Assembly: GCF_021134715.1 (NCBI RefSeq)
Contig: NC_060019.1
Location: 6,572,001 to 6,636,000, forward strand
Length of the DNA stretch: 64,000 nt
Reading direction: 5' to 3'
Source of the DNA: Daphnia pulex
Taxonomy: Eukaryota > Arthropoda > Branchiopoda > Diplostraca > Daphniidae
In this document: piece after piece, positions 1 to 13,700 of the stretch
How positions within the stretch are numbered: the first letter of the stretch is position 1
Layout: the number at the start of each line of letters is the position of its first letter
Made by a program: the position numbers and the translations under genes
Notes under the pieces: generated by a model
What the model was told of the DNA's origin: nothing
The model's input: the letters and a program-made list of their open reading frames with translations, nothing else
The model's database searches: none

Positions 1-3000
1 TATTCTTTTTCTTCTTCTGTGTGTCTGTGTCTGTGTGTACCTTTATATTCTAATCATCCGTGCCACTATTTATATGAACACACTTGTGCGCCCTTCTGGC
101 CAAGAAAACACGTGTGCTGCAGGTATAGACATACACAAGAGTACCTGAACTCAACTGCTGCTGTGGCTCTCATTAAAGAATAAATAAAAAAAAGTTTGCC
201 ACCATGGGGTGGACATTTTGTTGGGCTGCTGATTTTACTTTTTTCCGGCCAGCCAAATAGATGAGACTCTAATCATTCATATCCCTTTTTTTCTATATAC
301 CATAGCGGTATAGAGCACGAGTCGTGAGCCTCACCTACATGTGTGTACGTGGGAGGTGACTAAATCAGTTTCAGTAATTTTAGTAGTTTTCCGATTCAGT
401 GAAAAATTTTCTCCTTTTTCTTTCTGATAGCCACAAAATTGAGAAAAACGGAACGGGTCAAGCCCTCCATTGTAGTGTCTGTTCACCGGCTAATATATGT
501 GCCAGCACACTTGTGTGTATATCTGTATAGAAAATGATGTTTTTTTCTGAATAATGCAAAGGTCAAACATATAAATACGGCACAGAGAACAGTACAATAA
601 CAGTACAATACCATAGCAGAGGAGAGAAAAAAAGAAGATTCTCATTTTGAAGAAGAAGAAGAAAAAAACGCCCATGGATATCTATACCTAGCTAGCAGCT
701 ATTCTTGTCTATATATTCGACTTGTTCTCGATCTATATGCGAGCAGCCAAAAGAGAAAGAAAGAAAAAGTTTTCCGATACTTTGCTGATCTGTTCCATCG
801 CAGTTTCAACATGTTCCTCCTGTGTTGTATATATATCCATTGCAGAGAGAGTGTCTCTACGATCTTTGGGCGTGATTTTCCACGTATGTGCTCTGTGTGT
901 GTGTTATTTCTATGTAGAAATATACAAACACAATTGAGAACCAAACAAGTTGAGAGGGAAAAGGGTTGGGCGGGTTGGAATATTTAATCGCTTGATCGAT
1001 TAGTTTCAAAATCCGCGCGCTAAAATCCTCCACTTTTATTTATTCTAGGGTGGAGATAGGGTTAGCATTTTACCTATATCCAGTCGTGTATTTACTAAAG
1101 TAAAGCAGATTTGAAGCTTAATCAAATTAACTTTTATTTAAATTTCCCGCAATTTAAACTCCCCTTCAAAAAAAAAAATTCAAATGATGAATTCATCACG
1201 GGAAAAGTCAGCTGCTGCTGTTACAAAAGAAGGAAAGTGTGCCGCTGTTGAGTCACTGAGTGAGCTCAACGAGCGCAGTGATAGTTAACTACCACAAAAA
1301 AATTTCATTTCATTTTTTTTTTCTTATCCCGGGAGAGTATAGCTGCAGCTGTATATGCATATAATTGAAATTTAATGAGAGGGGACCAGTGCTGCGGTAC
1401 CGTTCCACACCAAAACGATGTCTGCTGTAGACAGTCCCGCGTGAAAAAAAATCTCAACAAATCATCATAAAAAAGAGATATATAACGCGCTGCTGGACCG
1501 GACGGAAAAATGATACCAGCAATTCCCTTCTCTTTTTTTTTATTTTTGACTTTCCTCCCGCTCTCTCAATTACTTGATTACGTCCAAACCACTTCCAAGT
1601 GGACCGTATGTCTATATAGCCGCGCGGCCCTATGAGTATACACACAAAATAAATATATATATCATTAGAAGCTATCCGCACCATTCAAGAAAGTACATAG
1701 ACAAGTGCGATGATGATGATGATGCCCGTTGGGCCGCTGGTTATTTTCCTTTTACTTGCCCACTCTAGATGTGTATTATATATACGTGTGTTATAAATAT
1801 AATAGAAGGGCGCAACGTTGCGTAACAATCGGGTCCAACGCTATACAACAACATCAAGGTAGAAAGCTCGTTGGCAGATATTATAATGGCCACTCTACGC
1901 AGATAGAGAGTAGTGTTATGCCTTTAGATTTGACCGTCTATATTTCTAATAATGAAATGTGAGTCGAAATATATATCAGCAGCGACGGTAAAATATGATT
2001 TCAATTTTCGGTGGTGATTTCTCAACTGCCAAATGGAAATCAATTGACGAGGGCCGGGAAAATATTTAACGAAGCGTGAAATGAAGTGAAGAGAATTCCC
2101 TGGAAATTGTTTTTCCCTTTTCTTTTCTTTTTCCTTGTTATTGTGATTATTAATTTATCGTTATTAAATGACGGCCATTTATCACGACTCTAACGATTCC
2201 CCATCAGCCGCACGTTCTAAATGGGCGATTCAAAGATCGTGACGTCAAATCACGATGGAAATGATTACACACACATAGATTCTTTATTTCTCCTGTGTAT
2301 AATTCTTTACCTTGCTGCCTGGCTTATAGTCATGAAGTAACCTAACCTGCCACACATTTATTAATATTTTGGGGGGAAAAAAACAAAACAAAAAAACATT
2401 TGTCTGAAAAAAATATATGTACCGCGCCCGGCGGCCCTGACGTATGTGGCGAACCGACGAATTCACCAGTGCGTTCCGTGAGCACGAATTGTAATATTGT
2501 AATAATCAAACATCATCTGAATTTATTAAATATTTGAGCTGGGTTTATTTCATATAGTGCAAACAGTTGTATAACCATCTGACCGTCATAATGGATTCAA
2601 AAGAAGAAGAAAAAAGGAATTTTTGACGTGATGGAGTCACGAAAAGAAAAAAAAAAGGGTTAAAAGTACCGCCGGCTTTTGACCCGCGATGACCTTTTCA
2701 ATCAAAAAAAGGGACTCCGGCCTTTTTTTTTTGTCTTTATATACCACCGCGTTTATAATTTTTCATATCTACCGCCAAAGAAAAAAAATGGGGAAACATT
2801 TCGGGATTTATTTGATTTGTATGTATAACGTGAATTTGAATATCAATTAGGAATCTATCCAGCAGAGACCTTCCGGTCATATTTTTTAAAACCATACTTT
2901 GAAGTATGTAGCGTAGTATCTTGAGTCATAACATCGAAATCTCTGTTATCAACACAGACATCTAACAATAATCCATCAATCAAAAGTTTTTGTGTTTGAT

Positions 3001-3577
3001 TGGTCGCGGCACAGTAGCACTCGTTTGAATTTGGGCATCTAGTCTCTCAGTCAGAACTAACCATCAACGTCATCAGTCAAGTATTATAACACACATTAGA
3101 TATATCCTTGAGATTCATACGTAGAATATATATTTATTATATACATCTCATCTCTAAGCTACTTTTATTGTTTGATCACTGGATCTTTTTTTAAAAAGAT
3201 GATTTAACTTGATGGATATGCCCCGGTCTATCTCCGGCCCTCTGCATTTTTCCTTCTAAATATTTTATATATTCACGTCTAAAAAAGCAAAACAAACAAA
3301 AAAGAATAAGCGCGGCGTGAAAAGAGGCCAATTGAATTTTTATACCGACACAACTTGCGCCAACAAAAAGAAGAAACATGTTGGGGTTTCGCCCCAACAT
3401 TTTTTTTCTTCTTCTTCTCTCTATGTCCTCCGCACTGTATAGGACTAGTCTAGTCCTTGAATGGGACAAAAAAAGACGGTGCTGGATGAACGATATGCGC
3501 GCGATGAAAAGGCGAGTCTTGTGTCATCATCATCATCATGACCGTCATCATTTTTCTCCATCATCATCTTCCGTCGG

Positions 3578-3601
3578 CTTCTTCTTCTTCTTCTTCTTCT
3601 T
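3578..3601. repeat. CTT microsatellite, 8 units
   Basis: Eight uninterrupted CTT units. An identical-length CTT array lies at 4258-4281 and a GAA array of the same length at 6977-7000. Confidence 0.9.
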
Positions 3602-4680
3602 GCAGCGTTAGATCTTCCCCCCCAACAAAAAGAAATAAGAAACGATTTCATACACAACAACAACAACCGCGTGAATGTCGTGTGGATAGACCAGGAGCTC
3701 TATCCCGCTCAAACAAACAAGAACCGCACAAAAAATCAAAATGACATGATCCATGCGGTGGCGGCGCTGATGGTTGTCCGAGCTCTTCAAAAAATAGCGC
3801 GCGGGTCCTTCAAATTAATGACGCTGGACAAAAGGCGCGGACGAACATAACTGCTGCTGCTGTGTTATATAATACGTTGATAATCTTCTTTTAACAAGCG
3901 CCTTGACAACTTTTGCCCCCCTTTTTTTTCAAAAGAAAAAAAAATGTTTCATGTGTACACACAGACACACACACAAGCCGCGCTGGTCTATTATATACAA
4001 AAGTCATCATCATCATCATCTGCGCGCAACAGGGGGGGAGTTATAGGGTGGAATCTAAAGAAAATCTCTCTCTCTCTTTCTCTCTCCTCAACCCCTTGTG
4101 TGTATTATATTATTCGGATCTTGACCAGGCCCCGAAAATGTTGTGTGTTTATACACCCGCCCTTTTTGATGATTTTGCGCACTGACGCGCGGTCTCAAAG
4201 GGGCCCGAGCGCATCAGCACAAACAAACCCCAAATAAAAATTGTCTTTTTTTTTCTCCTTCTTCTTCTTCTTCTTCTTCTTATGGCGGCGGCGGCGGCCC
4301 AACTTTGGCGCCTCTTTGACGATTCAAAGACACCGCCAATATGCAAGAAAGTTACTTTTTTTTCGTTGTTGTTGTTGTTGTTGTTGTGTGTCGACGTATC
4401 TAACAAGAAACTTATTATGCGTAGAAGGACAGCGCAAAAAACAAACAAAAAATATGAAATTGTTTAATGGGGTTTGAATTTGTGATACGATTTTTGATTT
4501 AAATTTCATATAACGAGATCCATCACGCGACATTGACCGAAATGGAACTGTTCCATGTCCGGTTTTTTTAAATGGAAAATAAGATTCTCTCCCCCCTTTT
4601 AAATACATCCGTGCGGAAGCCGTGAAATCGATTCGATTCGTTTCACCCCTTTGGCCCATCTGCATAGTGGGGGAAGGTGA

Positions 4681-4696
4681 GGGGGGGGGGGGGGGG
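4681..4696. repeat. Poly-G run of 16
   Basis: Sixteen consecutive G residues, a candidate G-quadruplex or sequencing-difficult site. The true length is uncertain. Confidence 0.85.
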
Positions 4697-5295
4697 AATA
4701 TAATACATTCTGATGGAATTTGCATTAGAAACATGAAAAGGAAAAGAGCGACTACAACATAACATATTGGAGAGCTCACGTCACATCATCATCATCATCG
4801 ACATCACGGCCGGTTGAATTCCAAATGACTTCCGGACGTATAGGTAATAATATTCTCTCTCTCTATCTCTCTCTCTGCGATGGACAGAGTCCATTATATA
4901 TCTACCTACCGCACTGGCTATATTATATGTGAGAGAAAGAACTTTTTTTTTAGATTTCCGGATATATATATATATATGCTGTCTTCTATTCTATACAGAT
5001 ATATTTGTTATATAATCTAGTGTCATTTTCACGCGATCCTTTTTCGATTGGATATCTTTATATTATATTCCAACTCTTTTGCCTTATTTATACGATCATC
5101 CCCTACTCGTCTACTACTCGTTTGACTTGATCCGCAGAGTTATTTCTCTCTCTCTCTCTATAGCTATGCGTGTTGCAATATAGTTCTATTGTTGTTTGTT
5201 ACAGACCCCCGTATTCCGGAAGCACGCTCCATCGACCATCATCCTCCATCATAAAATTCGGATGTTTTTTTCTTCTTCTTCTTCTGACTGTGACT

Positions 5296-5316
5296 GCAGC
5301 AGCAGCAGCAGCAGCA
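5296..5316. repeat. GCA microsatellite, 7 units
   Basis: Seven GCA units directly downstream of a CTT-rich tract. No coding context is seen. Confidence 0.9.
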
Positions 5317-6304
5317 GAGCTAGTATTCGGTTTTGGAATGTGTCCATGCACAGACACACACACACATACATTACGGAGTCTATTGTTATAGACAGCTCGC
5401 GGGTTCACGGAACCGAAAAGTGGACAGCGGGGGGAAATGATGACGGATTTGCGGCACTATACATGTCAATGCCCGTGTCCCGACGGGATATTATAAACAT
5501 ACCCAACGTCGGAACATGTATACCGGTATATGTACATATAAGAAAGGGAAAGAAAAAATACAAATTAGGGGATGTTGGAAAATAGATAATTGATATACTT
5601 ATAGGAGTGGAGGGGTGAGGAGAGAGACGAGATGATGTATGATCAATTGAAAATGGAACAATGGGAATTTCAATCGACGACTTATAATAATAAGTAGACG
5701 TCACCTTTATAATCGAAGGTGGAACACTATTCGTTCCCGAAAAAAAAATCAAAGGCGGGAGATTTGAAAAACAAAAAAACGGCGAATCTGAAAGGGAGGA
5801 AATAAATAGATGAAGAGAAAAGGTTACGGAGGTTATATAGAACGGCACCAAAGTGAAAAAAAAAATATAGGAAATTTGTTTAGACATGGAGGAACTATGG
5901 CGAGCGATAGATCGGGTGGGGGAGAGAAACAGACACTCGGCGGGAGTTCATGACAGACGAATTTTCACGCTCTTAAAGGAAAACCCCCTCCTCCTCCTTA
6001 TAACTAACCTCCCCCGCATTCAAAAGAAGAAGAAGAAGGAAAAAAAGGGAACATTCCATCGACAACATTCCACATATTCCACATCTTCAGAATACATATA
6101 GTACAGCTCGCACAGGCCCCATAACCCCTAGTGTTTATATATCCGCATCCTAATCCATTAACATTGTAGTTGTATATATACCCCCCTCATTCTTTTCTTT
6201 AAAAGATATTCTTCTTCGGGCTGTTTGTTTCGCTGCGCTCTATTGATATTCACAAACATTTTTGTATTATATATCTCTGCTGCGCTCCTTTTGATTCTGT
6301 TTGG

Positions 6305-6328
6305 CAACAGCAACAGCAACAGCAACAG
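6305..6328. repeat. CAACAG hexamer repeat, 4 units
   Basis: Four perfect hexamer units. This would encode Gln-Gln in frame, but no supported exon surrounds it. Confidence 0.85.
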
Positions 6329-6976
6329 CACACAAGACAAACTTGTTTTTTTCTTCTTTTCATATTTCCAAATGTTATATTACGTTCGATATATATCCGC
6401 CCATTGAGATGTATGGGCTCATTGTTTCCCTTTGGGTTAGATTGTATTATTCTTTTTCTTCCGTTGCGGTAAAGGTACTAATTTTAAAAAAAAAGATTTG
6501 TGAATAATAAATCAGCCTCAGCTCATAAAAGAAAAATTTTGGACATTGTGTATTAACATTTGAAGAAAACCGGCATTCCCCAAAACAAACCTTTTAATCC
6601 CAAATTGGTCAATATGGGCTGATGCTATACAATAGTCGTTCAATATTCAATTTGGTTTGTTTCCCGGTTATACCGTTACCGGGAAATTCAAATGGAAGGC
6701 ACACCGGAGGAGGACGACATCATTGTGTTTGTGTTTGTGTGTTTGTGTTGTTCTCCCCCTGCTGATGAACGCGTTCGTCTCTCTCATCTCCCGCAGACCG
6801 CCAACACGCAGACGCGCATATAGCTCGTGCCGTTTCACGATCCATTAGCATATCCAACCCATTTGTGAAAGTTGTTCTTCTTGTAGACATTTCGGGAGAT
6901 TTCCCGTATTTTTCTTGTTTTTTTTTTTCGTTTTTTGTCTTTCCCCAAATACTCCTACGCCTATTCTATATCTGAT

Positions 6977-7000
6977 GAAGAAGAAGAAGAAGAAGAAGAA
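6977..7000. repeat. GAA microsatellite, 8 units
   Basis: Eight perfect GAA units on the plus strand, continuing into a short A run. Confidence 0.9.
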
Positions 7001-10000
7001 AAAGGGTGGGCTCCCGCGTGAGTCTGTTAGTGGTTGTATAAAGGCCCCTATAAAAACCCCTGGTTTTGAAAAGACTATGGTATATGATGGTTGAGAAAAA
7101 AAAAACCCGACTGCGACCGACTGTTTTTTTGACGGAGGGAAAAGAAGAAGAAGACAAGACATTTATTTATTTAGACAAGAGAAGGCGGTGCCGCCTATTG
7201 AACGCGCAAACCCCCCCGACGCGGTGGCCGATGGGAACGAAAAAAAAGAGGAGAGAAATTATATCGGGAATTTATTGAAAAATAAGAAGGAGAATTTTAC
7301 CATTTATCCATATAGTATACCCTTCTACGGGGTGCTGGACGAGAACTGCCAGAACCACATATAGCCCAGCAGCTAAACATCATAAACATTATTCAAAGCT
7401 CTCGTCTCGGGAGAGACCAGCAGAGAACAACAACAACAACTTAACAAGAAGAAGAAGAAGAAGAAGAAGAGGAAGCCCCATCGCGGTTTTTAAAACTCAC
7501 GCCGGTCGACTCCCGAAGAAGAGCCGTGCTTTATGGAGATGAGGGGAAATATTTTTAATATATATTAAAAGGCCAACTCATTTTTAAACGTAACATACTC
7601 TGAGCTAATTCATTTAGAATCGATGATGAGGGGCGTGTACTCCCGCCATATTAAAATCAAATGAGAATTTTGGCTTTGATTCTGAATTTCGTGTGACAAA
7701 TAAACGCAAATTGATTTATATCACAAAATTTGTAGTTACATATAGTATACTCTCCCATTTTTTATTCTCTTATGTAAGAATTTAAAGAAAAAAGAAAAAG
7801 GGATAGAACCGATCCGTCTCAATCGGCTTTTTGGAAATGGATGGCCGGATGATAATAATATTCTGTTGCGCATTTCTTTTTTGTTTCACATATCCCTGCT
7901 GATGGAGATGGATTTCCATGCAAATGATTTCCAGACAGAGATAACAGGCCACCAAAAATATTTATGACGAAATAGAAAAAAGAAAAAAGAAAGAAAGAGG
8001 CAACCCCCAGAGTGCGTTGAAGCGCGACACGAGCCGATGGTGATGGCTCCCTGTCGGTTTCCCAACTCGAAGACAAAAAACGACAAAACTGTGAACGTTT
8101 GGCTCGTGACTCGGTGAGTTGTAACATTGTTTTTTTCTACAGCGGCCCCGGCGCGGTTGCGTAACAAGTTTGAAACACACAACAGCACATAGCAGCATCA
8201 CCCCCTCCGTTTCTTTCTTTTCTTTTCTTCTTCTCTTCTCCCGGCCTGTCCATTCCTAATGGCCTCCCGCTGCTGCTCCGAGTTATTCCTCATCGAGAGT
8301 CACACACAAAAAAAATATACAAGTGATAGATTATGTTGGCGGCCCCCAATCATCTATACACCACAAAAGTGACGGAGTGAAAGTTTAACTGAATCTAATA
8401 TAACAGATAAAATTTATATAGCATCGGATTATTGTTTTTTGTTTTTTTGTTTTTTATTTGAATGAATCAAAGTCGTGCCGTATGATGAATGACGACAAAT
8501 ACATGTATTAGATTTGAATAAATCTATCGTATTTATTTATTTAAAAAATAAATAAGTAAATAAAAATACAAAAATAAAAATTTCACTCAAAAAATATATT
8601 TCAATGTTTCACGGTGTGAAATTGGTTCGGTTTTGATGCCGTTTAGCGGATTCCTCCTGAGATGCGCTCGTGTCTACCAGACGATAAAACACCACAAGGC
8701 GATAGATAAGGTATATAAATATATTATTATATAGCCCTGCATCGTAGAGAGAGAGAGAGGAAAGAGAAAAATATCTGAATAGAATTATGAAAATGAACTA
8801 GAAAACGTTTTTCTCATTCCTGCAGCGGCCAGGCAGCGGCATCAGCGGCGGCGGCTGCAGGGGTGAAAAATGTTGAATTTCCCGATAAAAACGTTGTGTG
8901 TTTTGTGGTCTGCTGCTGTGCTGTTTGCGTTGCGTTTATTGAAATGCGACTTGCATGAGTAATGAAGCTCTCCCATTGTTTTGTGTTTTACCTTTACACA
9001 CGGAGCCCCTTAAAAGGTCCCGCGGTGAAACATCGATGCAAATCTAGAGCGCGCCGAGAGAGAAACAAACACAACAACCAACAAACTAACTCGAAAGAAA
9101 TAAAAGCAACAGGCCGAGAAAGAGAGAGAGAGAGAGAAGAACACTATGGTTTTTCTATAACTACCCGGCAGTCCATATTTTTCCCACCTACACGGAATAT
9201 AAATATACCGTATTAAATATTTATTTAAAGCGTGACTCTGGGAAAAAACAAAAACAATAATATATATTTAGAATATTTCTTCAACCCCATTTAATTTCGA
9301 ATACGTTCACAAATGTTTGAATTTTGTTTCAAATGACCAAATAAGTTTTTTTAAAGAAAACTTTTTTTATTTCTTTTTTCTTTCGAACGAGTTGTTTGTA
9401 ACTTTCTTGTCTATATCTCCTGTCCGTGTGGCTGTTTCTCTTTTGGAATTACCAATTATAGAACAAGTCGTCCGGATGATTCACCCACACAATATTGAAA
9501 CGAGAAAAAAGAAAAAAGAAGAAAAGATTTTGTTATTTTTGTTATTTTTGGAGTTGTCAGGCGACACGAGTCGATCCATCAGCTTCACACAACAACACAA
9601 CAGCACCAGCAGCCATTTGTAGTTTGAGCTTTTCTTTCTTCTTTTTTCTTTGAAATAAAATTAACCAATGACCAAAAAACTAAACTACTATGACCGTGTG
9701 GAGGGTGCGCGCGCGGTCCCCAGGTGCAAATCATTTTCTTTCATGCAGACGAGGAGAAAAGAAACTTGAGACCCCATCCAGCCATGCAGCAACCACAAAG
9801 ACAAACAAAGTGTTGTGTTGGAGCTCATAAATATATGAAAAGTTATGGACGAAACTGGACGACACGATATCGTCCAATTAGATGAATCAAGTGATGGGCT
9901 GCCTATTATTCAAACAACACGACGACCTGATAATAAGCTAGCTGGCTGCTTTGGCTCTCCAAAAAGAAGTTGGGTCAGTTTCTTTCCCATTTCTCTCTGC

Positions 10001-10750
10001 GTCGCTCCAAATTAAATAATTTATTTAAATAAATAAAGAAAGAAAGAAAAAAGAAAAAAAAAAATCAAACTTATTTCTGAATGAATATTTTCCCAATGAA
10101 TGAAGTAGAAAATTATTCAAAAATGGGCCGGGAGAAAGACACACAGTCATCATTAGACCGAAAAATAAAATCGGACCGGCCTTTTTGAAGAAATCATATA
10201 ATATTTCTATATATATTTATTTATTGATTTATTTAAGGGCGTTGCATTTACAAAGAAACGATTTTTTTCTTCTTCTTCTTCTAAGGCCAAGCAAGAGAGA
10301 CAAACACTAATGTTTTATTTTATTTCATTTTTTTTTCGTTTTGAAACCTCATTTGGCGGGACGCTGGCGCATTGCGACGCCATTTCTGTACACTCAAAAG
10401 TGACTCACATTGTAAAATTTCTTGTGTTTTTCTTTATTCGACAGTTGTTTTCTGTGTCATTAATCAGGTACCCACACAAACCCCCTCAAAACAAAAAGAA
10501 AACAATAATAATAAAAAAAAGAACCAGTTGTGTGAAAAAAAAGAGAAGAAAATGATGACGTCGCCCAAATGTGGAGAGAGCTGGTCCAGCAGATTTTCAA
10601 TTGATTGTATTTTATTTTTTTTTCGTTATTGCAATCGACCACTATTATATAGGCACGTGCCGCCCTAGTAGCCTAATCTCTGCTGGTCAACTCCTGTGTT
10701 TATATAATATATAGAAAACCCAAAAATTAATTCCTTTCAACTAAATAAAA

Positions 10751-13700
10751 TATTGAGTTTTTCAGACACTCTTTGCTGAACCTGTTTTTCTAATATCCTT
10801 TTGTCTTTTATTTGAGTTTTTTTTCTCTCTCTCTTCTCTTGTCTTGATTTTTACGAGCCCCGGCAGAGAGTGGGCAGTAAAAATTGAGGGGAAAAGGCAA
10901 CAAGAAATTGTTGTCAAAGTGGCTGAAAATGACACTGAGAGTATAATACTCTTCTTAACTTCTTCCTCCTTCTTCTTCTTCTTCTTATCGATGAAAAAAG
11001 AGTTAAAAAGCTTCAAGAGAAACAAGAGAAAAACCTTTTTCCACAATTCCGCAGAGTATCACACATAATACAGGCGCATTGTTATAGTACAGCAGGTGAT
11101 GATGATGATGATGATGTCGTCTTCGATTGTTTTGTCGTGTCACGCGCTCGAGCTGTAAGATATCAGAAGAGCCGACCGGTTTTTTTTTTTTTCTTGAGCT
11201 AGCGACGAGAGAGAGACCCTTTGGTCCCCGGCTATAGAGATTATAATACAAGTCCAGCATCATCCACGCACCAAGATGGCCGAACCGAAACGCAGCAGTC
11301 TAAGGGAAAAGAGCTATAGCAGCAAGAGCTATAGCTAGCGCGCGGCGTCGCATATATAGCCATCACTATCTCGAATAGAAATAAAGATACAAGACTTAGT
11401 TTTAAGTGATTTATCGCCACAGCAGCTCCGTCTCGATTTTCTCTCTCTCAAAAAAAAGTTTAGCTCTTCCGAGAGAAAAAAGGTTACGGCACACACATAT
11501 TGTCTTATACGCACTCAAATTCTCCATCTCGGATGGTATTCGTCTCTCTCTATATTCCTCAAAGGGGGGGAAATCTTGTTACATTCGTTTCCCTTTTCGC
11601 ATAGAAGGGGCTCTCAATACTCTATAAATACTCACACCAAACGAAAGAAAAATGAGGAAAAGAAAGAGAGATATACAGAGAATTTATCTGTTTGAATAGG
11701 AATATAGAAGAAATAGAAAGAAATAGAAAAAAAAGGACATTTAGGAAATAATATAGATGCGCCATACCGGCTTCTAGTCACGTTCTTCCTCTTTTCAACT
11801 TTTCCTTGTACATATATATATATGTCACATTCTTTTTTACTTTTTCAAGTTCAAAAAGGTCAGAGCTACAACTACAAGGGCGGAAAGAGAGAGAGAGAAC
11901 ACAGGGAAAAGAATATCATCATCCGCACCATCAATGGACCGGTCACAAACTTCTGGTTCCCCCCCGGAAACTATCGCCATTTTTTTTTCGCCCCCTTCCA
12001 CAGCGGTTTTTATTTTTAAATCCACATTTTTTTTTTTTTTCCGGCAGGTATTATAGTCTATATAGGCCTATGTGTGTAAGTAAAGTCAATAAAAAATATC
12101 TGTGCTCACAGGAGCAGCTCTCGGCTGGTTGTATAGTCGAAAATCAAATATCCAAATTTCTCCTGTTTCGAGTATCGCATTTCTTCATATTCTTTTGAGC
12201 TTAGAGAGAGAGGAGAGAACCACACAGCGACGGCTATAATATAATAGTCGAGTCAATATAACACAAGTCAAAAAGACGACACTTGTTTGAAGAAGAAGAA
12301 GAAGAACATTCCAATCTTCTTCTGTGCTGTGCTGTGGTGTGTCTGTGTGTTCCGGAACCGAACAACAACAGAAGGAAAAAGAAGAAGAAGAAAAAGAAGA
12401 AAAAGATATTTGAGTTGGCTCCCTGACCTGATGGTTTTGAACGAGCGCCTCTCTTTTCGGCCAGCAGCAGTTCTATTTTGTTCAATAAGTCTTGTAGAAG
12501 ACACGGTGAGCAGCAGCAGATGAGAGAAGTCAACACCAAAGTCAACATAACCAGAAAGAGAGCTGTATGCTGTCGTATAATAGCCGGGGCTTATTTCAGT
12601 AGTGGGAGTATAGCGTCAACATTCTTGACGTTCCTTAATATTATTTTTAACTTTAATTTTTTTTCCAGCTCGGCGAGAGATGATCGGAAAGAAAATTCAA
12701 AGTTATTGAGATGTCGAATAGAGACTGCGTGTGATTTGTTTAGTGTTTGGCAAACGAGGCGCAAAGTGCGAGAAAAGAGATAGACACACACACGGCGGAG
12801 GAGAAAGAAGAAGAACACATCCAGGTGCTAAAAAGCGCACCTGTAAGTGTATGTGTATAGAATCTAATAGCATTCGCCTATATAGTATATACGCGCCCAG
12901 CAGTCCAGCCATGGATTCCTCTCCGGCCAGAGCCACGAAGGCTATAAGAAAGAAAAGAAGAACCTCTCAACACTTTTTTGGTGGGCAAGAGCTTTTAGCT
13001 GTTCAAGTAGACGACGAGAAGAGAAAAGAAAAGAAATAAGAAGAGAAGGAAAGGTGATTCTTCTTGTTCAACACCATTGTGTGTGTGTGTGTGTGTGTGT
13101 AGGCCAGGGTCTTTCTCTCGCGCTGGATGCTTTGCGTGTGTGACTGACGATAGGAGGCTCTAACAACACGCCGGGCATTATAGCGTGCCACACGACGGAC
13201 GACAGGAGCGCCCAGACTCTTCTTTAACAAAAAAATAAAATAAAATAAAATAAAAGAATAAATGTTGTATATAGAAGAGGAGCCCGGCCGCTTCTGGTGC
13301 TGCTGCTGCTGCTGCTGTTGAGGGGCCAAAAGGAAATTAATGACAGCAACAGCGAAAAGAAGAAAAACCGGGCGAGGGAAGAAGTCGATTAGTCAACGCC
13401 GATGAATCTCAACGACAAACGTAAGGCGACATGAGTCTCTTTCATTCGGAGAGACTGAGAGAGAGATGAGCGTCTTATATAGCTCTGAAACTCTCAAAAA
13501 CGAATAACATAACAGGAGGAACAAACATCAGGAGCAACTGTCACCACAAAGAAGATTCTTCTTCTTCAGCACAATGGCCCGGCTGTTGTGTCGTCCTGCT
13601 CTTTCACTATACACGTTCATTTCGTCCTCATCTCTCATGAATCAAATTCCAGTTTTCATCATATGGAAATTTCACAATTTTTAATCATCAAAATTTCCCT

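Larger units (their letters stand above)
1..5168. other. Gene-poor low-complexity DNA, left flank part 1
   Basis: I see no coding exon with convincing splice sites or protein-like composition. The block is rich in poly-A/poly-T and short tandem repeats: CAT units at 3524-3539, eight CTT units at 3578-3601, CAT at about 4003-4019, eight CTT units at 4258-4281, GTT at 4365-4385, a run of 16 G at 4681-4696, CAT at 4783-4799 and a TA run near 4963-4977. A perfect CRE palindrome (TGACGTCA) sits at 2240-2247. Short open frames here are translations of these repeats. It may be regulatory or intergenic DNA of the KLF gene downstream, but that is inference. Confidence 0.6.
5169..10750. other. Gene-poor low-complexity DNA, left flank part 2
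   Basis: No gene recognised. Microsatellites visible: seven GCA units at 5296-5316, four CAACAG units at 6305-6328, eight GAA units at 6977-7000, GAA units at about 7446-7470, GA units near 9118-9138 and CTT units near 10268-10282. Between them the DNA is AT-rich, with TATA-like and poly-A/T tracts. One minus-strand frame at 5405-5887 is open for 160 codons, but its product is only Phe/Ser/Pro-rich low complexity and no splice or domain signal supports it. Confidence 0.6.

Noticed and set aside
4324..4779. 151-codon minus-strand frame
   Set aside because: Includes translated GTT and poly-G repeats and has no recognisable protein features.
5405..5887. 160-codon minus-strand frame
   Set aside because: Phe/Ser/Pro-rich low complexity, no domain, no splice sites, in a microsatellite-rich block.
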